Positions 36,123-48,244 of a DNA stretch of 64,000 bases are shown piece after piece. Positions within the stretch are counted from its first letter, which is position 1. Each line of letters starts with the position of its first letter. Source of the stretch: Rosa chinensis (lineage: Eukaryota > Streptophyta > Magnoliopsida > Rosales > Rosaceae); NCBI RefSeq assembly GCF_002994745.2, contig NC_037094.1, positions 644,001 to 708,000 of the forward strand, written 5' to 3'. Made by a program: the position numbers and the translations under genes. The notes under the pieces were generated by a model. It worked only from the letters and a program-made list of their open reading frames with translations. It was not told where the DNA came from and ran no database searches.

Positions 36123-38164
36123 ATGAAGTTCCGGTACGCCATGGTGTGCTCGTCCAACCAGAACCGGAGCATGGAGGCTCACGCGCTCCTCAAGCGTCAA
36201 GGCTTCGATGTCTCGTCGTACGGCACTGGATCCCACGTTAAGCTCCCTGGACCTTCCCTCAGAGAACCCAACGTTTACGAGTTTGGAACTCCTTACAAGC
36301 AGATGTTAGACGAGCTCAGACGAAAAGACCCAGAATTGTATCCTCATCTAAACTTGAGCTTTAATTTCGTGGTTTTCCAAAGGTTTTGGCTTTAGTTTAA
36401 CCAATTGTGAAATTTATGATTATCAAGTTAAGGATGTTATGCTGCACTAGTAGGTGACTAAGATTTTAGGCTCAATACTTCATTCTGTTTGCAATTTTCA
36501 AATTGACTATCTGCTGTTATCTGTTGATGTGTGTATTGGAGAGTATAGAATAGTCAATGCTTGTTGATAGTATGAGTGCAATGCTTCTGTTTTGTAGAAT
36601 GTGGGATTGGATTGTGCATTTGTGTGTGTACTCTGCATTGTATTTTCTTTTAAAGTGAAGTTAATCCTTGACGATAAGAATACAGGTACAAGCGGAATGG
36701 CATTTTGCCTATGCTTAAGAGAAACGCGGCAGTTAAACTGGCACCTCAGCGGTGGCAAGACAATGCTGCTGATGGTTTCTTTGACGTGGTATTTACTTTT
36801 GAAGAAAAGGTTTTTGATATGGTTGTTGAAGGTTGGTAATGCTCCCTTATCATATTTATGGATTGCATCATATGGATTTGAATGGTATGGTAATCCCAAA
36901 TCAAATAATTGAGTGCTTGCTTGTTTTGTTGTTATCATTTCTTTATTGGCAATCTGCTTGTACTGCACTGTTGGAACATGAATTGCTGGTAGAGTTGTTC
37001 ACTTGTTCTCAATTCCATAATAATGTGTCTTAGATGCAGATTTTGCTATATTGTATGGAGGAGGAATCTAACTGAAGCTTTTAAGTTAGCTTCAGTATTA
37101 TTAGAAATGGTAAAATAAACATAAACAGGACATGAGCCATCTTCCAAATTTGTTGGCCAAGGGTGAATTGTAAGGAAATTAGAAACTTGGTGTCTAATGA
37201 TTCAATTCGCATAAAACAAGTCTGCTGGTTTTGAATCTTAAAAGAGGGAAAAGTTTAAATCTTTAGACATTGTTTCATAACAATCTTCCTTTTTGAATGA
37301 TGAAAGGTTTTTCTTAGAGCTCTAGAGGATTAATTTCTGTGAAGATGAAAGTTTTCAACTTTTTAGTACAGTTTTAAAGCTATAGCTAGACAGTAGGTTA
37401 GAAACTTGATATGTGCTGGTTTGATTACATGCTTTAGACTTGCAGATAGTTTCCAAGAGAATACCATGGCTATTGAGGGTCTCGTCTTATGCTTAAAAGA
37501 TGGAAATTAGCAACATAATGAAACAGGGTTTTGGTTAGATTTCTCTGATTTCTCCACATCTGACAAAATCACAAATCTATTTACCTTTGAAGTCTTTTAA
37601 TTAAATTTATCCAAAGTTTGGATTTTCTAGAGTTATCTGTATGTTAATTGGGGACTTTTAACTTTATTCGCCTGCATGTATTTTTTGTATTCAGAAAAGA
37701 ATCATAAGCACTTACTAATCCAAGTCATACAAGCTTTGAAGCTTGCTGAACCATTTGTTTTTGTCCAGTTTACATATCTATGAAAATACATGGACTATAA
37801 ATGAATCTGTAACTTGAAGACTCCCTCTGTGTTGGTTTGTCTAACCTCTGTCCTGCAATGTATAGATCTTCACAATCGGGATCATGTGCTTAAGAAGTGT
37901 GTATTGATAATCAACTTGGAAGTAAAAGATAACCACGAGGAAGCAGCTGTGGGAGCTCGTCTTGCTTTAGATCTTTGCCAAGAGGTCTGTATTTGAATAA
38001 TGCTCTAATTGGCCATTAATTCTACATTGTAAGACACTGATTGATCCTTTTTTTTGGCCTAGATTGATGCGACCGAGTCATGGGAGGATTCAATCGATGA
38101 CATTCTGACTGCTTTTGAGAAACAGCATCGGCGGAAGTTACTGTATAGCATCTCATATTACTGA
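36123..38164 (+). CDS. SSU72: SSU72-like RNA polymerase II CTD phosphatase
   Basis: Removes phosphate from Ser5/Ser7 of the Pol II C-terminal domain during 3'-end processing and termination; nuclear. Exons: 36123-36337, 36686-36831, 37866-37984 and 38063-38164; 193 residues, the usual size. The N-terminus MKFRYAMVCSSNQNRSMEAH carries the Cys-x5-Arg phosphatase loop (C9, R15). LEVKDNHEEA near residue 145 contains the conserved general-acid Asp. The protein ends in QHRRKLLYSISYY. The first coding ATG is immediately followed by the conserved motif, so the start is secure. Intron 2 is about 1 kb with nothing recognisable in it. No defect seen. Confidence 0.93.
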
Positions 38165-38449
38165 AAACTGTGGTGTCAGGAAACAAATATCAATAACCCA
38201 TTCAATTGTTGCTGATAATCCATTCGATTAACCACTAGTTGCTCTCCCTTTTTGTGACATTCTTGCATAAGACTCCAATTTCAATACAAATCTAGCATCA
38301 ATTTTGCTTGTGGTATCCTCCATTTCTACTACCATCCTCAATTCTTAATGTTGCAATGATGAATTATGAGCTGTACTTAGAATTTTGCGCTCTGAAGTTA
38401 TCAATGACCGCTGCAAAAGTTAGAACTTGTCAGCTACCTTTTTCTAATA

Positions 38450-38945
38450 TCATACACTACTTAAGTAACACGAGGGTTTTATAATGTAATGGGTTTTATA
38501 CTGTAATGAATTATTAACACTCTAGAAATGGTAGCAAGTTTTACAACGTTATGAATTATTCAAACTCTGGTGACACGAGTAACTGTATAAGCATTATTAT
38601 ACGTTATTTAAAAAACACTCATGTGTTTTATAATGTTATGAATTATTGAAACTCTAAAGACGTGAGTAAATTTTAGAATGTTTTAGAGTACTGAAATTCC
38701 GGTGATACGGGTAATTTTATAATTTTATAAGTAACACATGAGTGTTTTAAAACTCTGAAGATGCGAGTAAATTTTAAAATATTTTAGATTGTTGAAATTC
38801 CGGTGACACGAGTAATTATATAAACATTATTCTAAAGACGCGAATAAATGTATAAATTTTAGTTTTATTGAAATTCCGAAGACGTGAGCAACTATATAAA
38901 CATCAGTACTATTGGAACTCCGGAGACGCGAGCTAACCGTCTTGT
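38450..38945. repeat. Degenerate minisatellite between SSU72 and XLG3
   Basis: Imperfect repeats of a unit containing TTGAAATTCCGGTGACACGA followed by GTAA, ATATAAACATTA and TTTATAATGTTATGAATTATT. I count about six recognisable CGAG/CGTG-type units (ACACGAGTAA, ACGTGAGTAA, ACGCGAATAA and so on). Its right end is about 380 bp upstream of the XLG3 ATG. Confidence 0.7.
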
Positions 38946-39322
38946 AACCGCATTGGTAGCCAACGTAAAAAAAATGAAGGCGGGAGACGGGGAGAGAAAG
39001 AGTAGCGACTAGCGAAGGCTCATTCGTCACGTGCTTAACTTGATGCAGCGTCATTTGGCGCAGCAAAAAATTAATAAACTTGAGTGGATTGGTCCCTATA
39101 TACATACAAGTCTGAACTCTGAACTGGCAAAGCTCTCTTCTATTCCATTTGGAAGCCCCCAAACTTCAAATCTTCACTCTCAACTTACCCATCGTTGACA
39201 TCAAATCTCAACCCAAATCAATCACTCCCCACACATTCACTCTCTCTCTTCCCTATTTTGTCAGTTACAATCTTTCTCTCTTCCATTTCCGGTTTTCTAG
39301 CGGGTCCTCTAACGGCCGCGCC

Positions 39323-42300
39323 ATGGCGGCTCCGGAACCCGAGGACGAGAAAAGCTGGCAGGAGCTACTCAGAAAGATGCTGCCTTCCGGCGTGCCGTTT
39401 CCGGACGACGACCATCTCGACTACTCCATCGCAGTTGAGTACGAAGGCCCTCCGCTGCCCTACGAAGTCCCCAAGGTTGATCCAGTCGACATCGACTCGC
39501 TTCACAACGCTGCGTCCGGAGCTTCGGGTTCGGGTTCGGAGCTTTCTTCGATTCCGGTGGCCGAGCCGGTCGATCGGGACGCCTCTCGGTTCAGCCGGAT
39601 CAGGAACGGCGACGCCGCAAACGAAACGCAGACTTCGACGTCGTTTTCGGTAGGTTTCAGCTCTGAATTTTCAGCTCAGGACTCGAACTCGGAGCCGAAA
39701 CCGGTCGAGGACGACGCCGGAGGAGGAGGAAAGAGAGCGGCGGTCGTGACTTTCAACACGCCGAGAGAATCGGAGACGGAAGACGACGGCGACCGGTCCT
39801 CGTCGCCGCAATCGGAGCCGGTGGGATCGCCGGTTGCTTGGGCCTCGCCGCTGAAGGTAGCGAGTAAGAGAGGGATTTGCAGCAGGTGTGGAAAAGGGAA
39901 CAGATTGAAGGAGAGGGAGTGGTGCTTGGTGTGCGACTCAAAGTACTGTAGCAACTGTTTGCTTAAAGCTATGGGATCAATGCCGGAGGGGCGAAAATGT
40001 GTGAGCTGCATTGGGCAGCCTATAGATGAGTCCAAGAGGCCTAGTTTGGGCAAGTGTTCAAAGCTTCTTTCTAGGGTTTGTAGTCCTTTGGAGATTGGGC
40101 AGATAATGAGGGCCGAGAAGGAGTGTCCGGCCAATCAGCTCCGGCCACAGCAGTTGGTTGTGAATGGGAGGGAGTTGAGGGAAGAAGAGCTGGGTGAGAT
40201 TTTGGGATGTGAAGTACCTCCTCAGAAGTTGAAGCCTGGGAGGTACTGGTACGATAAGGATTCAGGCCTCTGGGGAAAGGTAATGGACGAGCATTTGTTG
40301 TGTTTATCGTTCTTCTTCTTTTGTGGATTTGTGTTTAGTTGTGTTTGTGTATTTGATTTCAGGAGGGAGAGAAGCCTGATTGTATCATTACTCCTAAACT
40401 GAATGTTGGGGGTAAGCTTCGGGCTGATGCCAGCAATGGGAACACTAATGTCTTCATGAATGGCAGAGAGATCACAAAGATTGAGCTTAGGGTGCTCAAG
40501 GTATGCAAAATCATTAACCAAAAGCTCGCTGTTGAATGAACTTATTTGTTAGTCGTCTGAGCTTATTAATTCTTGCATTGCAGCTGGCCAATGTGCAGTG
40601 CCCTCCAGATACTCATTTCTGGGTGTATGAAGATGGTACATATGAGGAGGAAGGGCAGAATAACATTAAAGGAAACATATGGGGAAAGGTTCTCTCGTAC
40701 CAGTGAATATTGGAATCTTGTTGTTTTGTGGGAGTTTAAATTTAGACAAATGAGTTTGAGTCGAATTTTTATACAATTGCAGTTTGGTTTTTGTCAGGCA
40801 GGCAACCACCCGTTTCATGTGTTCATTATTCTCATTGCCTGTACCATCTCGTAATCAAAATGGGGCAAGAGAAGATCCTATGACACAACCTTCAAGTAGG
40901 TCCATCCCTGAATACTTGGATCAGGCAAGAGTTCAAAAACTTTTGTTATTTGGTCTGGAGGGATCTGGAACTAGCACCATCTTCAAGCAGGTGAGTTTAC
41001 ATTTTGCTACTTTTGCTCCAGTATTTCTTTGCATTGACTTAACCAGTGTAATGTTGTTTAAATTGTTTGACATTTTAGAAATGCTTAGTTTATCGTTCGT
41101 TTTTTCTGTGAACTAGGCCAAGTTCTTATATGGGAACGAGTTCACTCCCGAGGAGGTGCAGAACATGAAGCTCATGATTCAAAGCAATATGTACAAGTAC
41201 TTAAGTATATTACTTGAGGGCCGAGAACGTTTTGAAGAGGAAGCTTCATTGCAGAATACTTCTGATTCCTTGGCCACTGACGAGACGCCATCAGGTCTAT
41301 ATTATTTTAATTACATGACTATCATTTTGTTCTTTTTCTGATGGCAACACTCTTAGTAAGTTGAAACATAGGAAGGTAGCTGTTTGTTAGGTCCATCTTT
41401 GCAATATCGTCTCTTGACTCTAGATACATTGTAGTTGAATGGGTATGAATTTATACTTGGCCATGAATTTGATCTTTGCCATTTGGGAAAGGCTTTGAAA
41501 CCCAAATGTAACATTTGGTTTATTTGTTTGCCTTCATTCAGTATCTACATACCACATGGATTTTGGTGGCTCTTAATAGGGATAGAATAATTTCCACGCT
41601 GATGCTGAATAGTACATATGTTTTTTTGAAGATTGTAGAGGAAACATGTTTACAATTGTTAGAAATGTGCAAGATTTTCTTATTTGGTTTTCTGCTTGTA
41701 GGCATGAATGACCCTTAGAGCAATGGTTGACTGTGAACTGAATTTATTTGAAACAGTAGTCGATGGAAGTAAGCAATGCATCTATTCTATCAACCAAAGA
41801 TTCAAGCACTTTTCTGACTGGTTGCTGGATATCATGGCAACCGGAGACTTGGATGCATTCTTCCCTGCTGCTACACGTGAGTATGCTCCTATTGTAGATG
41901 AAGTATGGAAAGATTCTGCCATCCAGGAAACATACAAAAGAAGGGAGGAATTACATTGTCTTCCAGAAGTTGCCAAGTATTTCTTAGATCGGGTTAGTTA
42001 TTTCTTGTTTTGGCCCCACATCTTTGAACTCCTACTTCATTCAGATTTTGTCGTTTATTTTGTCCATCAATATGGTTACATCTGCGGTATGCTTATTTAT
42101 CTTGATTCATCAAATATCCATCACTAGCAAAGGTCCATCAGCAGTGATTTGTCCGGACTGAAATGGACAAGCCTGCATAAACTTTTATTGTCTTTCTTGT
42201 TTTGTTTTGACATTTTGTAATGAAGCCCATATATTTCATTATGCAGAGAATAATGAGTCCTACTTTACTTTCTGACCAAAACAGATAGTCGACTGGATTA

Positions 42301-43405
42301 TGGAATTTCATATCTTTCTCAACACTTTGTTTGGAATATGAGTTTTGTTAATCACTGAATTGGTAGCATTCCTCTAATGGCATATTTTCAAATTTAGTTA
42401 ATGATCTTTGGCGATTTACTTATCTAGTTGATATTATGTGGCGTATTTGTGGTTTCCTTAATAGATAGATGGATTCCAGCAAGGTGGATCACATTTCAAA
42501 TCATCAATTGTTAACCTCATAGATATTTGGTGTTTCATTTGAACAGGCTATAGAAATATCAAGTAATGAGTATGAGCCAACCGAGAAGGACATTTTATAT
42601 GCTGAAGGAGTTACTCAAAGCAATGGCCTTACCTCTCTAGAATTTTCATTTGATGATAGAAGCTCCATGTCTGAGCTATACAACGAAAACTATGAATGCC
42701 CCCTTCCGTTAACCAAGTAAAACCTTTATTCTTTCAGCCCTAATCGAGTGCTTTCTGTCTTAGCTTCTTTTTGCTTCTCCTGGAATCATGAATATGTTCC
42801 TCACTGGGTTTTCTTGTCTCAGGTACCAACTAATTTGTCTCAGTTCTAAGGGACTAAATGAGGGGTGCAAATGGCTTGCAATGTTTGAAGACGTGAGGGC
42901 AGTGATTTTTTGTGTTGCTTTGAGTGACTATGATCAAATGTGGGCCCTTGGTAATGGGCGTCTTCATAATAAATTGCTGGCAAGCAGAGATTTGTTCGAG
43001 AGTTTGGTGAGGCACCCTTGTTTTAGTAACACTCCATTTGTTCTTGTGCTGAACAAATATGATGCATTTGAAGACAAGATAGGCCAGGTTCCATTATCAG
43101 CTTGTGAGTGGTTCAATGACTTCAACCCTGTTAAGCCGCACAATAATAGTCAGGCTCTAGCTCAGCAAGCATATTACTATGTGGCAGTGAAATTCAAAGA
43201 GCTCTATTTATCCTTAAGCGGTCAAAAGTTATTTGTAGTGCAAACCCGAGCTAGAGATGGTAACTCGGTTGATGTGGCATTCAAGTACATAAGGGAGGTC
43301 CTCAAGTGGGATGAAGAAAAGGATGATAATTTCTTTGGAATAAATGGGGATGACTCCTATTTCAGTACAGAAATGAGTTCTTCTCCATATCTCAGGCAAG
43401 AATAA
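39323..43405 (+). CDS. XLG3: Extra-large GTP-binding protein 3
   Basis: Plant-specific atypical G-alpha that partners G-beta/gamma in immunity, hormone and root signalling. Exons: 39323-40279, 40363-40500, 40584-40688, 40802-40990, 41117-41294, 41757-41992, 42547-42716 and 42823-43405; 851 residues, like Arabidopsis XLG3 (848). The N-terminus [19 protein letters not shown] is the XLG3 signature. A Cys-rich region (residues 186-229, CSRCGKG...CLVC...CSNC...CVSC) precedes the G-alpha-like half. The P-loop [13 protein letters not shown] (about 451-463) lacks the usual GKS lysine, as in other XLGs. The NKYD motif (735-738) for guanine recognition is present. ATG 39323 is the first in-frame ATG. 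The exon 4 acceptor at 40801 was chosen because an earlier AG shifts the frame. Confidence 0.94.
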
Positions 43406-44528
43406 AACCACTGTTGTATTTAGCTCTGGCAAGTCATCATTGTCAAGTGAAGGATTGAAGCCGTCATGAGACTGAGTTTTATCATTCGTGCTATTACCGC
43501 TTGTAGAAGGTAGAGAAGCGAAGTGATCAATTACACTGGAAATTGTTTATTTATTTATTTTATTTTTCTGGTTACACGTGGATTTGCTTATTTCTTCCTC
43601 TGTTTTTTGTAGGCTGGATTTGTTTCATAGGTTACGCCGGATTTCTTTTCAAGCTTATTTGCCATTCTGGCTGATTAGATACATGAGATGAATATTGGCT
43701 TGTAAAAATAAGCTCATTTTGACTGGAGATTTTTTCTGTACAGTACTTCATATGTGAATAAAAGCATATCTATTAAGGATTCTTACAGAATATTTGGTTC
43801 ATTCCAATCAACCCGGTTTTGATGCAGCATATGTTTGCGGGTTTGTTGTCACTCATTATGTAATTATATCTGTAATTATCGTATATGTTACTCACTACTC
43901 CTTTACCCCAAAAACACAAAAGAATCACTCAAATTCAAAACCAATTAAGAAGGCAGAGATAGCTAAGCTTGATGTAAAAGAAGACCAGGACTTGTTCTTA
44001 CAAACCCAAGGCGACTTCTTTTCTCCAGTTATACAAGAAAGAATAAAATAAGATAGAAGCAGCTAGCTGGTGGTATCGGTCTTGTTCATCACCTCTAAAT
44101 TTCAGAGAGAATCATAATAATCTTGGTCAACGCGTCACAACCTCACTCATACCTTAACCAGCTCATGTATGATCATATTTGGATAACTTAATTCGTTTAC
44201 TCATAAACGTATTAGTCTCTACTTTTACCATTTCCTCTTTGACGGTTGGAGAGTTTAAGCTTTCAAACCTTCAACGGTCAACATTCAAATAATACTATTT
44301 CATACGAAAACCCTTCCCTGTCATTCAAATTCCTCTGTATGTACACGGTCTCAACTTCAACTTTGAACGCGGCGGCGTGTGAAAATCCTCAAAACTTGTA
44401 GCAAGTACATAAACCCCTTCACATCCCTTCTATTTTTCACAAACACAAACTCACAAGCTTCTTTCTTTAGCTTTCAATATCTCAAATTTATACTACTACT
44501 ACAACAACTACTACTTCTAGTAGCACTA
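43406..44528. other. XLG3 3' flank and U-box gene promoter
   Basis: The first 350 bp is the probable XLG3 3' UTR. An 85-codon frame at 43794-44051 has no ATG start supported by context and no family resemblance. The last 300 bp is the promoter and leader of the U-box gene. Confidence 0.6.
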
Positions 44529-45881
44529 ATGGTTTTGGGTTGGAGAAGAAGGAGCAGCACCGGCCACCGTGCCGCCGCTGCGAAAAAGAAGCCTTCACCT
44601 GGCAACCTCGACATGGATCAACTCGTGATCCCAAAGCATTTCCTCTGCCCAATATCGCTCGACTTGATGAAGGATCCGGTCACATTGTCCTCAGGGATAA
44701 CTTATGATCGGCAGAGCATTGACACTTGGCTAGAAGCCGGCAACTTCAATTGCCCGGTGACCAATCAGGTGCTGAGGAACTTTGATATGATTCCCAACCA
44801 CACTCTCCGAACAATGATTCAAGATTGGAGCGCTCAAAACCAACGCTACGGCATTCAGCGTGTCCCAACTCCTAGAATTCCCATCATGGCAGTTGAGGTC
44901 TCTGAGATTCTGTTTAGCATCACAGCCTCAGCGAGACGCGTCGATCAAAATGGTTGCTTAGAGTGCGTGCAGATAATCAAGAAATGGGCGGCTGAGGGCG
45001 ACCGAAACAAGCGGTGCATCGTGGAGAATGGAGCGGCCTCTGTTCTTGCTTCTGCTTTTGATGCTTTTGCAAGTGATGGAATAAAGAAAAATGCTAGAGT
45101 GTGTGAAGAAATTTTGTCAGCTCTGAGTTGGATGATGTTTCCGTCATTAGATGAAGAAACCCAAAAGTACTTGGGATCTCATGCTTCTTTGGATTGCCTG
45201 GTTTGGTTCCTCAAGGTTGATGGAGATCTTTTGGTGAAGCAAAACTCAATTCTAGCATTGAAAGAGCTTCTTTCTAATAGCAATGATCAGAACAAACATG
45301 CGGTTGAAGCATTGGCAGAGATTGAAGGAGTCAATAAGATACTTTTCGGGTTCATCAAGGAGAAAAGTTCCATGACGATTACCAAGTCTTCTTTAACAGT
45401 AGTCTTCTACTTGGTTTCATTCAGTGAGAAGTTGAGATCAGCATTCTTGGAGATGGGTTTGGTTTCCCTATTGTTAGAGACCCTTCTCGACTCGGAAAAA
45501 GGCGTAACGGAGAGGGCTTTGTATGTTTTGGATTGTCTTTGTGATTGCAAAGAAGGGAGGGAACAGGCCTATGCTAATGCGCTGACTATACCAGTTTTGG
45601 TGAAGAAGATTTTGCGGGTGTCAGATATGGCGACCGAGTATTCGATCTCTGCTGTTTGGAAGCTGTGTAAGAATGCAACTAGGCAAGAAGAGAGAGTACT
45701 TGTTGAGGCTCTTCAAGTTGGTGCATTTCAGAAGCTCTTGGTGGTTTTACAGGTCCGTTGCGCCGGTGAATATGACACTAAGGACAAACCAACTGAGCTT
45801 TTGAAGCTGTTGAATCCTTACAGAGCTGGATTGGAATGCATCGAGTCTGTAGATTTCAAGAGTATTAAAAGGTCATTCTGA
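44529..45881 (+). CDS. U-box E3 ubiquitin ligase with ARM repeats (PUB20/21 type)
   Basis: Transfers ubiquitin from an E2 to target proteins. Relatives of this PUB class act in defence and stress signalling. Intronless, 450 residues. The U-box spans about residues 33-107, starting IPKHFLCPISLDLMKDPVTL and including CPVTNQ and IPNHTLRTMIQDW. The C-terminal two thirds is helical and Leu-rich, fitting ARM repeats (for example SVLASAFDAFASDGIK, SILALKELLSNS). ATG 44529 is the first in-frame ATG; the frame is open upstream but has none earlier. The segmental duplication at 45934 begins about 50 bp beyond the stop. PUB21 versus PUB20 cannot be settled by eye. Confidence 0.9.
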   Translation: MVLGWRRRSSTGHRAAAAKKKPSPGNLDMDQLVIPKHFLCPISLDLMKDPVTLSSGITYDRQSIDTWLEAGNFNCPVTNQVLRNFDMIPNHTLRTMIQDWSAQNQRYGIQRVPTPRIPIMAVEVSEILFSITASARRVDQNGCLECVQIIKKWAAEGDRNKRCIVENGAASVLASAFDAFASDGIKKNARVCEEILSALSWMMFPSLDEETQKYLGSHASLDCLVWFLKVDGDLLVKQNSILALKELLSNSNDQNKHAVEALAEIEGVNKILFGFIKEKSSMTITKSSLTVVFYLVSFSEKLRSAFLEMGLVSLLLETLLDSEKGVTERALYVLDCLCDCKEGREQAYANALTIPVLVKKILRVSDMATEYSISAVWKLCKNATRQEERVLVEALQVGAFQKLLVVLQVRCAGEYDTKDKPTELLKLLNPYRAGLECIESVDFKSIKRSF

Positions 45882-45933
45882 GATTAAACTTTTCAAACGA
45901 TAAATTATATTCTTTCTACTAATAGATACTTCA

Positions 45934-47640
45934 TTTTAACTTCATCAATTTGATGAACATATTCATTGTTAGAATAATAGTTTGTTCTCCAGAGTTGTTG
46001 TACAATACTGCAATTAAGTGGAATTGAGAAATAACATATTCATTACTAAATGTTTCTCACTTTCTTGTCTATCTGTCTGTTTGGTTCCATTTTCCAATTT
46101 TTTTAGGTACTAATATGAAAGCATGTGCTTGTTCCCCTTAAGATGTCACACCAGTTGGTCACGGTGTTTATTTCAATTTAGTCATTAAGCTGCGATGGAT
46201 TGATGGGTGTTTGCAACATGGTATAGAAAAATCCAAGTGTCGTACCTTGAAGGAAAAAACCACATGATCAAACACATACTTTTGTCCACTTCTTGGTAGC
46301 GACTCGACTTAGTGGCATTGAGCCCCAACCAACACTGTTCTTCTTCTAATAAGTACATGGCTACTTCATTTCCATAGATGCTGCCCTACCAAAAGATGAG
46401 GTAGGAATATTGGAACTGCATAGTTTTCTTTAGGATTAAGAGAAGTTGGGAATATACATATATATTGTTGGGATCTCACATCTATCAGATAAAACATACA
46501 AAAAGATAATCAATTTGATTATTGAAAACTATTTTGTGGCTGTCTAAATTTACAAAAGTGTAAAATTTTAACGATGTACATGTCCACGTCATGTCTTTGA
46601 ATATGACATATGGGAGAATTTTAATAAAAAATGTGTTGATGAGTATTGATATGCCATAATATGCCATGAGTGCCACAATGACATACCACGAGTGCTAAAT
46701 CATGACAAGACTACTTTTTGTTCAAATTGCCTTGCACCATAATTTCACAATAGATTTTTAAATTTGCTCTAAGCAACGGCACTCAAAATTGTTGAATTTT
46801 TTTTTTTTAATGATTTTATCGATGCCTGAAGACGTATATATGTTTGTGTGTATACAGGAGGGGGGCACGCTGTCAATGCATTGAACATTTGAAATGTGTT
46901 CTTCTTTTCTATCTTTTCAAATTCCTCCAAGTGGGAATTTGGAAAGGAGTAGGAGAGCAGCCTTGTTCCAACTTCCAACTGTGGCCATATAGTCGTACAA
47001 AACAAAAGCTAAAACTTGGGTTGGCTACATGGTTAAGAAAAGGCAAGCATTGATGCTAAGACATATTATCCAGTCCCCGAGTATCAAGAACACAATCAAA
47101 TGTGGACTTTGTTGCAGTTTTTGAAGAACAGTAGAAAGAATAGTAGCAGCTGATTTTATCACTCATTTCACAGACCAAATGCAATTTAGTCATGAAATTA
47201 AAGCGTGGGTTTCATAGGTCAATGCAAACGCAATTCACGCAAACTCAGGCCAATATATTAAGCACCCACCCTCCAGTGTTCAGATGGGTCAATGCGACCT
47301 GTAATTCATACCAAATCATTCTCATACTCCACGAATCACGACTTCACGAGCAAATAGAATTCATATAGTAAACAAAATTTCAAACAGGCATTCGTATGCA
47401 TACTAAAAATTCCAAAGCTGAGACTTTCCTAAGAAAATTAACTTCTCAATTTCAATCTGGACTTTTAGGTATCTCGTGTCCGTTGCAATGGAAGACCTCA
47501 CTTTGGACAGGACTGATTTCTTTGAAGTTCTTTGGTAAAAGAAAATCGCAGCCTGATATACGCCCCGAAAATGAAGACTAGAAGAGAATGATATTCTGAT
47601 GTAATGTCTAGATCCACATAGGTACATAAAACACGGTGAA
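45934..47640. repeat. Segmental duplication, copy A
   Basis: Nearly collinear with 54757-56470 (copy B). Shared blocks include CTCCAGAGTTGTTGTACAAT, CACACCAGTTGGTCACG, TTGGTAGCGACTCGACTTAG and GCATTCGTATGCATACTAAA, with small indels. No gene is recognised inside; the short open frames are not conserved as coding. Confidence 0.85.
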
Positions 47641-47654
47641 GTGTGTATGTTTGA

Positions 47655-48243
47655 AGCCTTGTATCACTGAGGAGGCATCACAAAAAAAGCCTTGTGTCGT
47701 TGATGACTTTAATATCAAAAGGAAAGGAGGGGTTGTTACAGAGGAAGATATAGCAGATGAAGACTCTGATGATGATTTTTCCGACGAACATGTTGTGAAG
47801 AGGATAGATTTAAATGATGAAGAAAATTTGGAGATATGTATGGCGGAGAAGCACGAAATGCACGATCACAAGAAATGTATGGAATTACAGGAAAAGGCTT
47901 TGAACGGGGAGTATGCATCTCAGAATCCAGCTGATATGAGTTTTCACTTCCTTTTGTCTATTTCTACAGTTATTTGTTGGCTTGAATCTTTCTTAACAAT
48001 TCCACTCGTTCTTCTACATGCTATACCTTTCGATTGGGCCTGGGAGGACTTTGAGATCAAACCGATGGATGAATTAGAGGTTGAGGAATTATTAGATTCA
48101 ATTAAAGTAGTAACACGAGTTAATGGAAGATATGAGTGTGTACATGCAACGACAATATATTCTTGGCTAAAGCTAGCAGCCATCACGAGGGTGGTAGCTT
48201 TTTTGAGTTCAATCTGGTTATTGGTTCTGTTGGTTTTTAGTTA
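47655..48243 (+). pseudogene. Pseudogene of the acidic-protein gene, copy A
   Basis: Homologue of the intact gene at 49881-50621. It shares NIKRKGGVVTEEDIADEDS and GEYASQNPAD. It lacks the first exon and about 28 bp that copy B keeps. Both splice sites of the last intron are destroyed: the donor GAT|GTGAGT has become GATATGAGT and the acceptor TTCTACAG has become TTCTACAT. Read through, the old intron appears as a hydrophobic segment that is not a true membrane helix. 3' UTR homology continues for about 100 bp past the stop. Confidence 0.8.
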
Positions 48244-48244
48244 A

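Noticed and set aside
43794..44051. 85-codon open frame with a hydrophobic segment
   Set aside because: It lies in the XLG3 3' flank, lacks a convincing start and resembles nothing known.
47940..48030. Apparent membrane helix in the pseudogene at 47.7 kb (and at 50.39-50.47 kb)
   Set aside because: In the intact gene this segment is a GT-AG intron, so the hydrophobic translation is an artefact.
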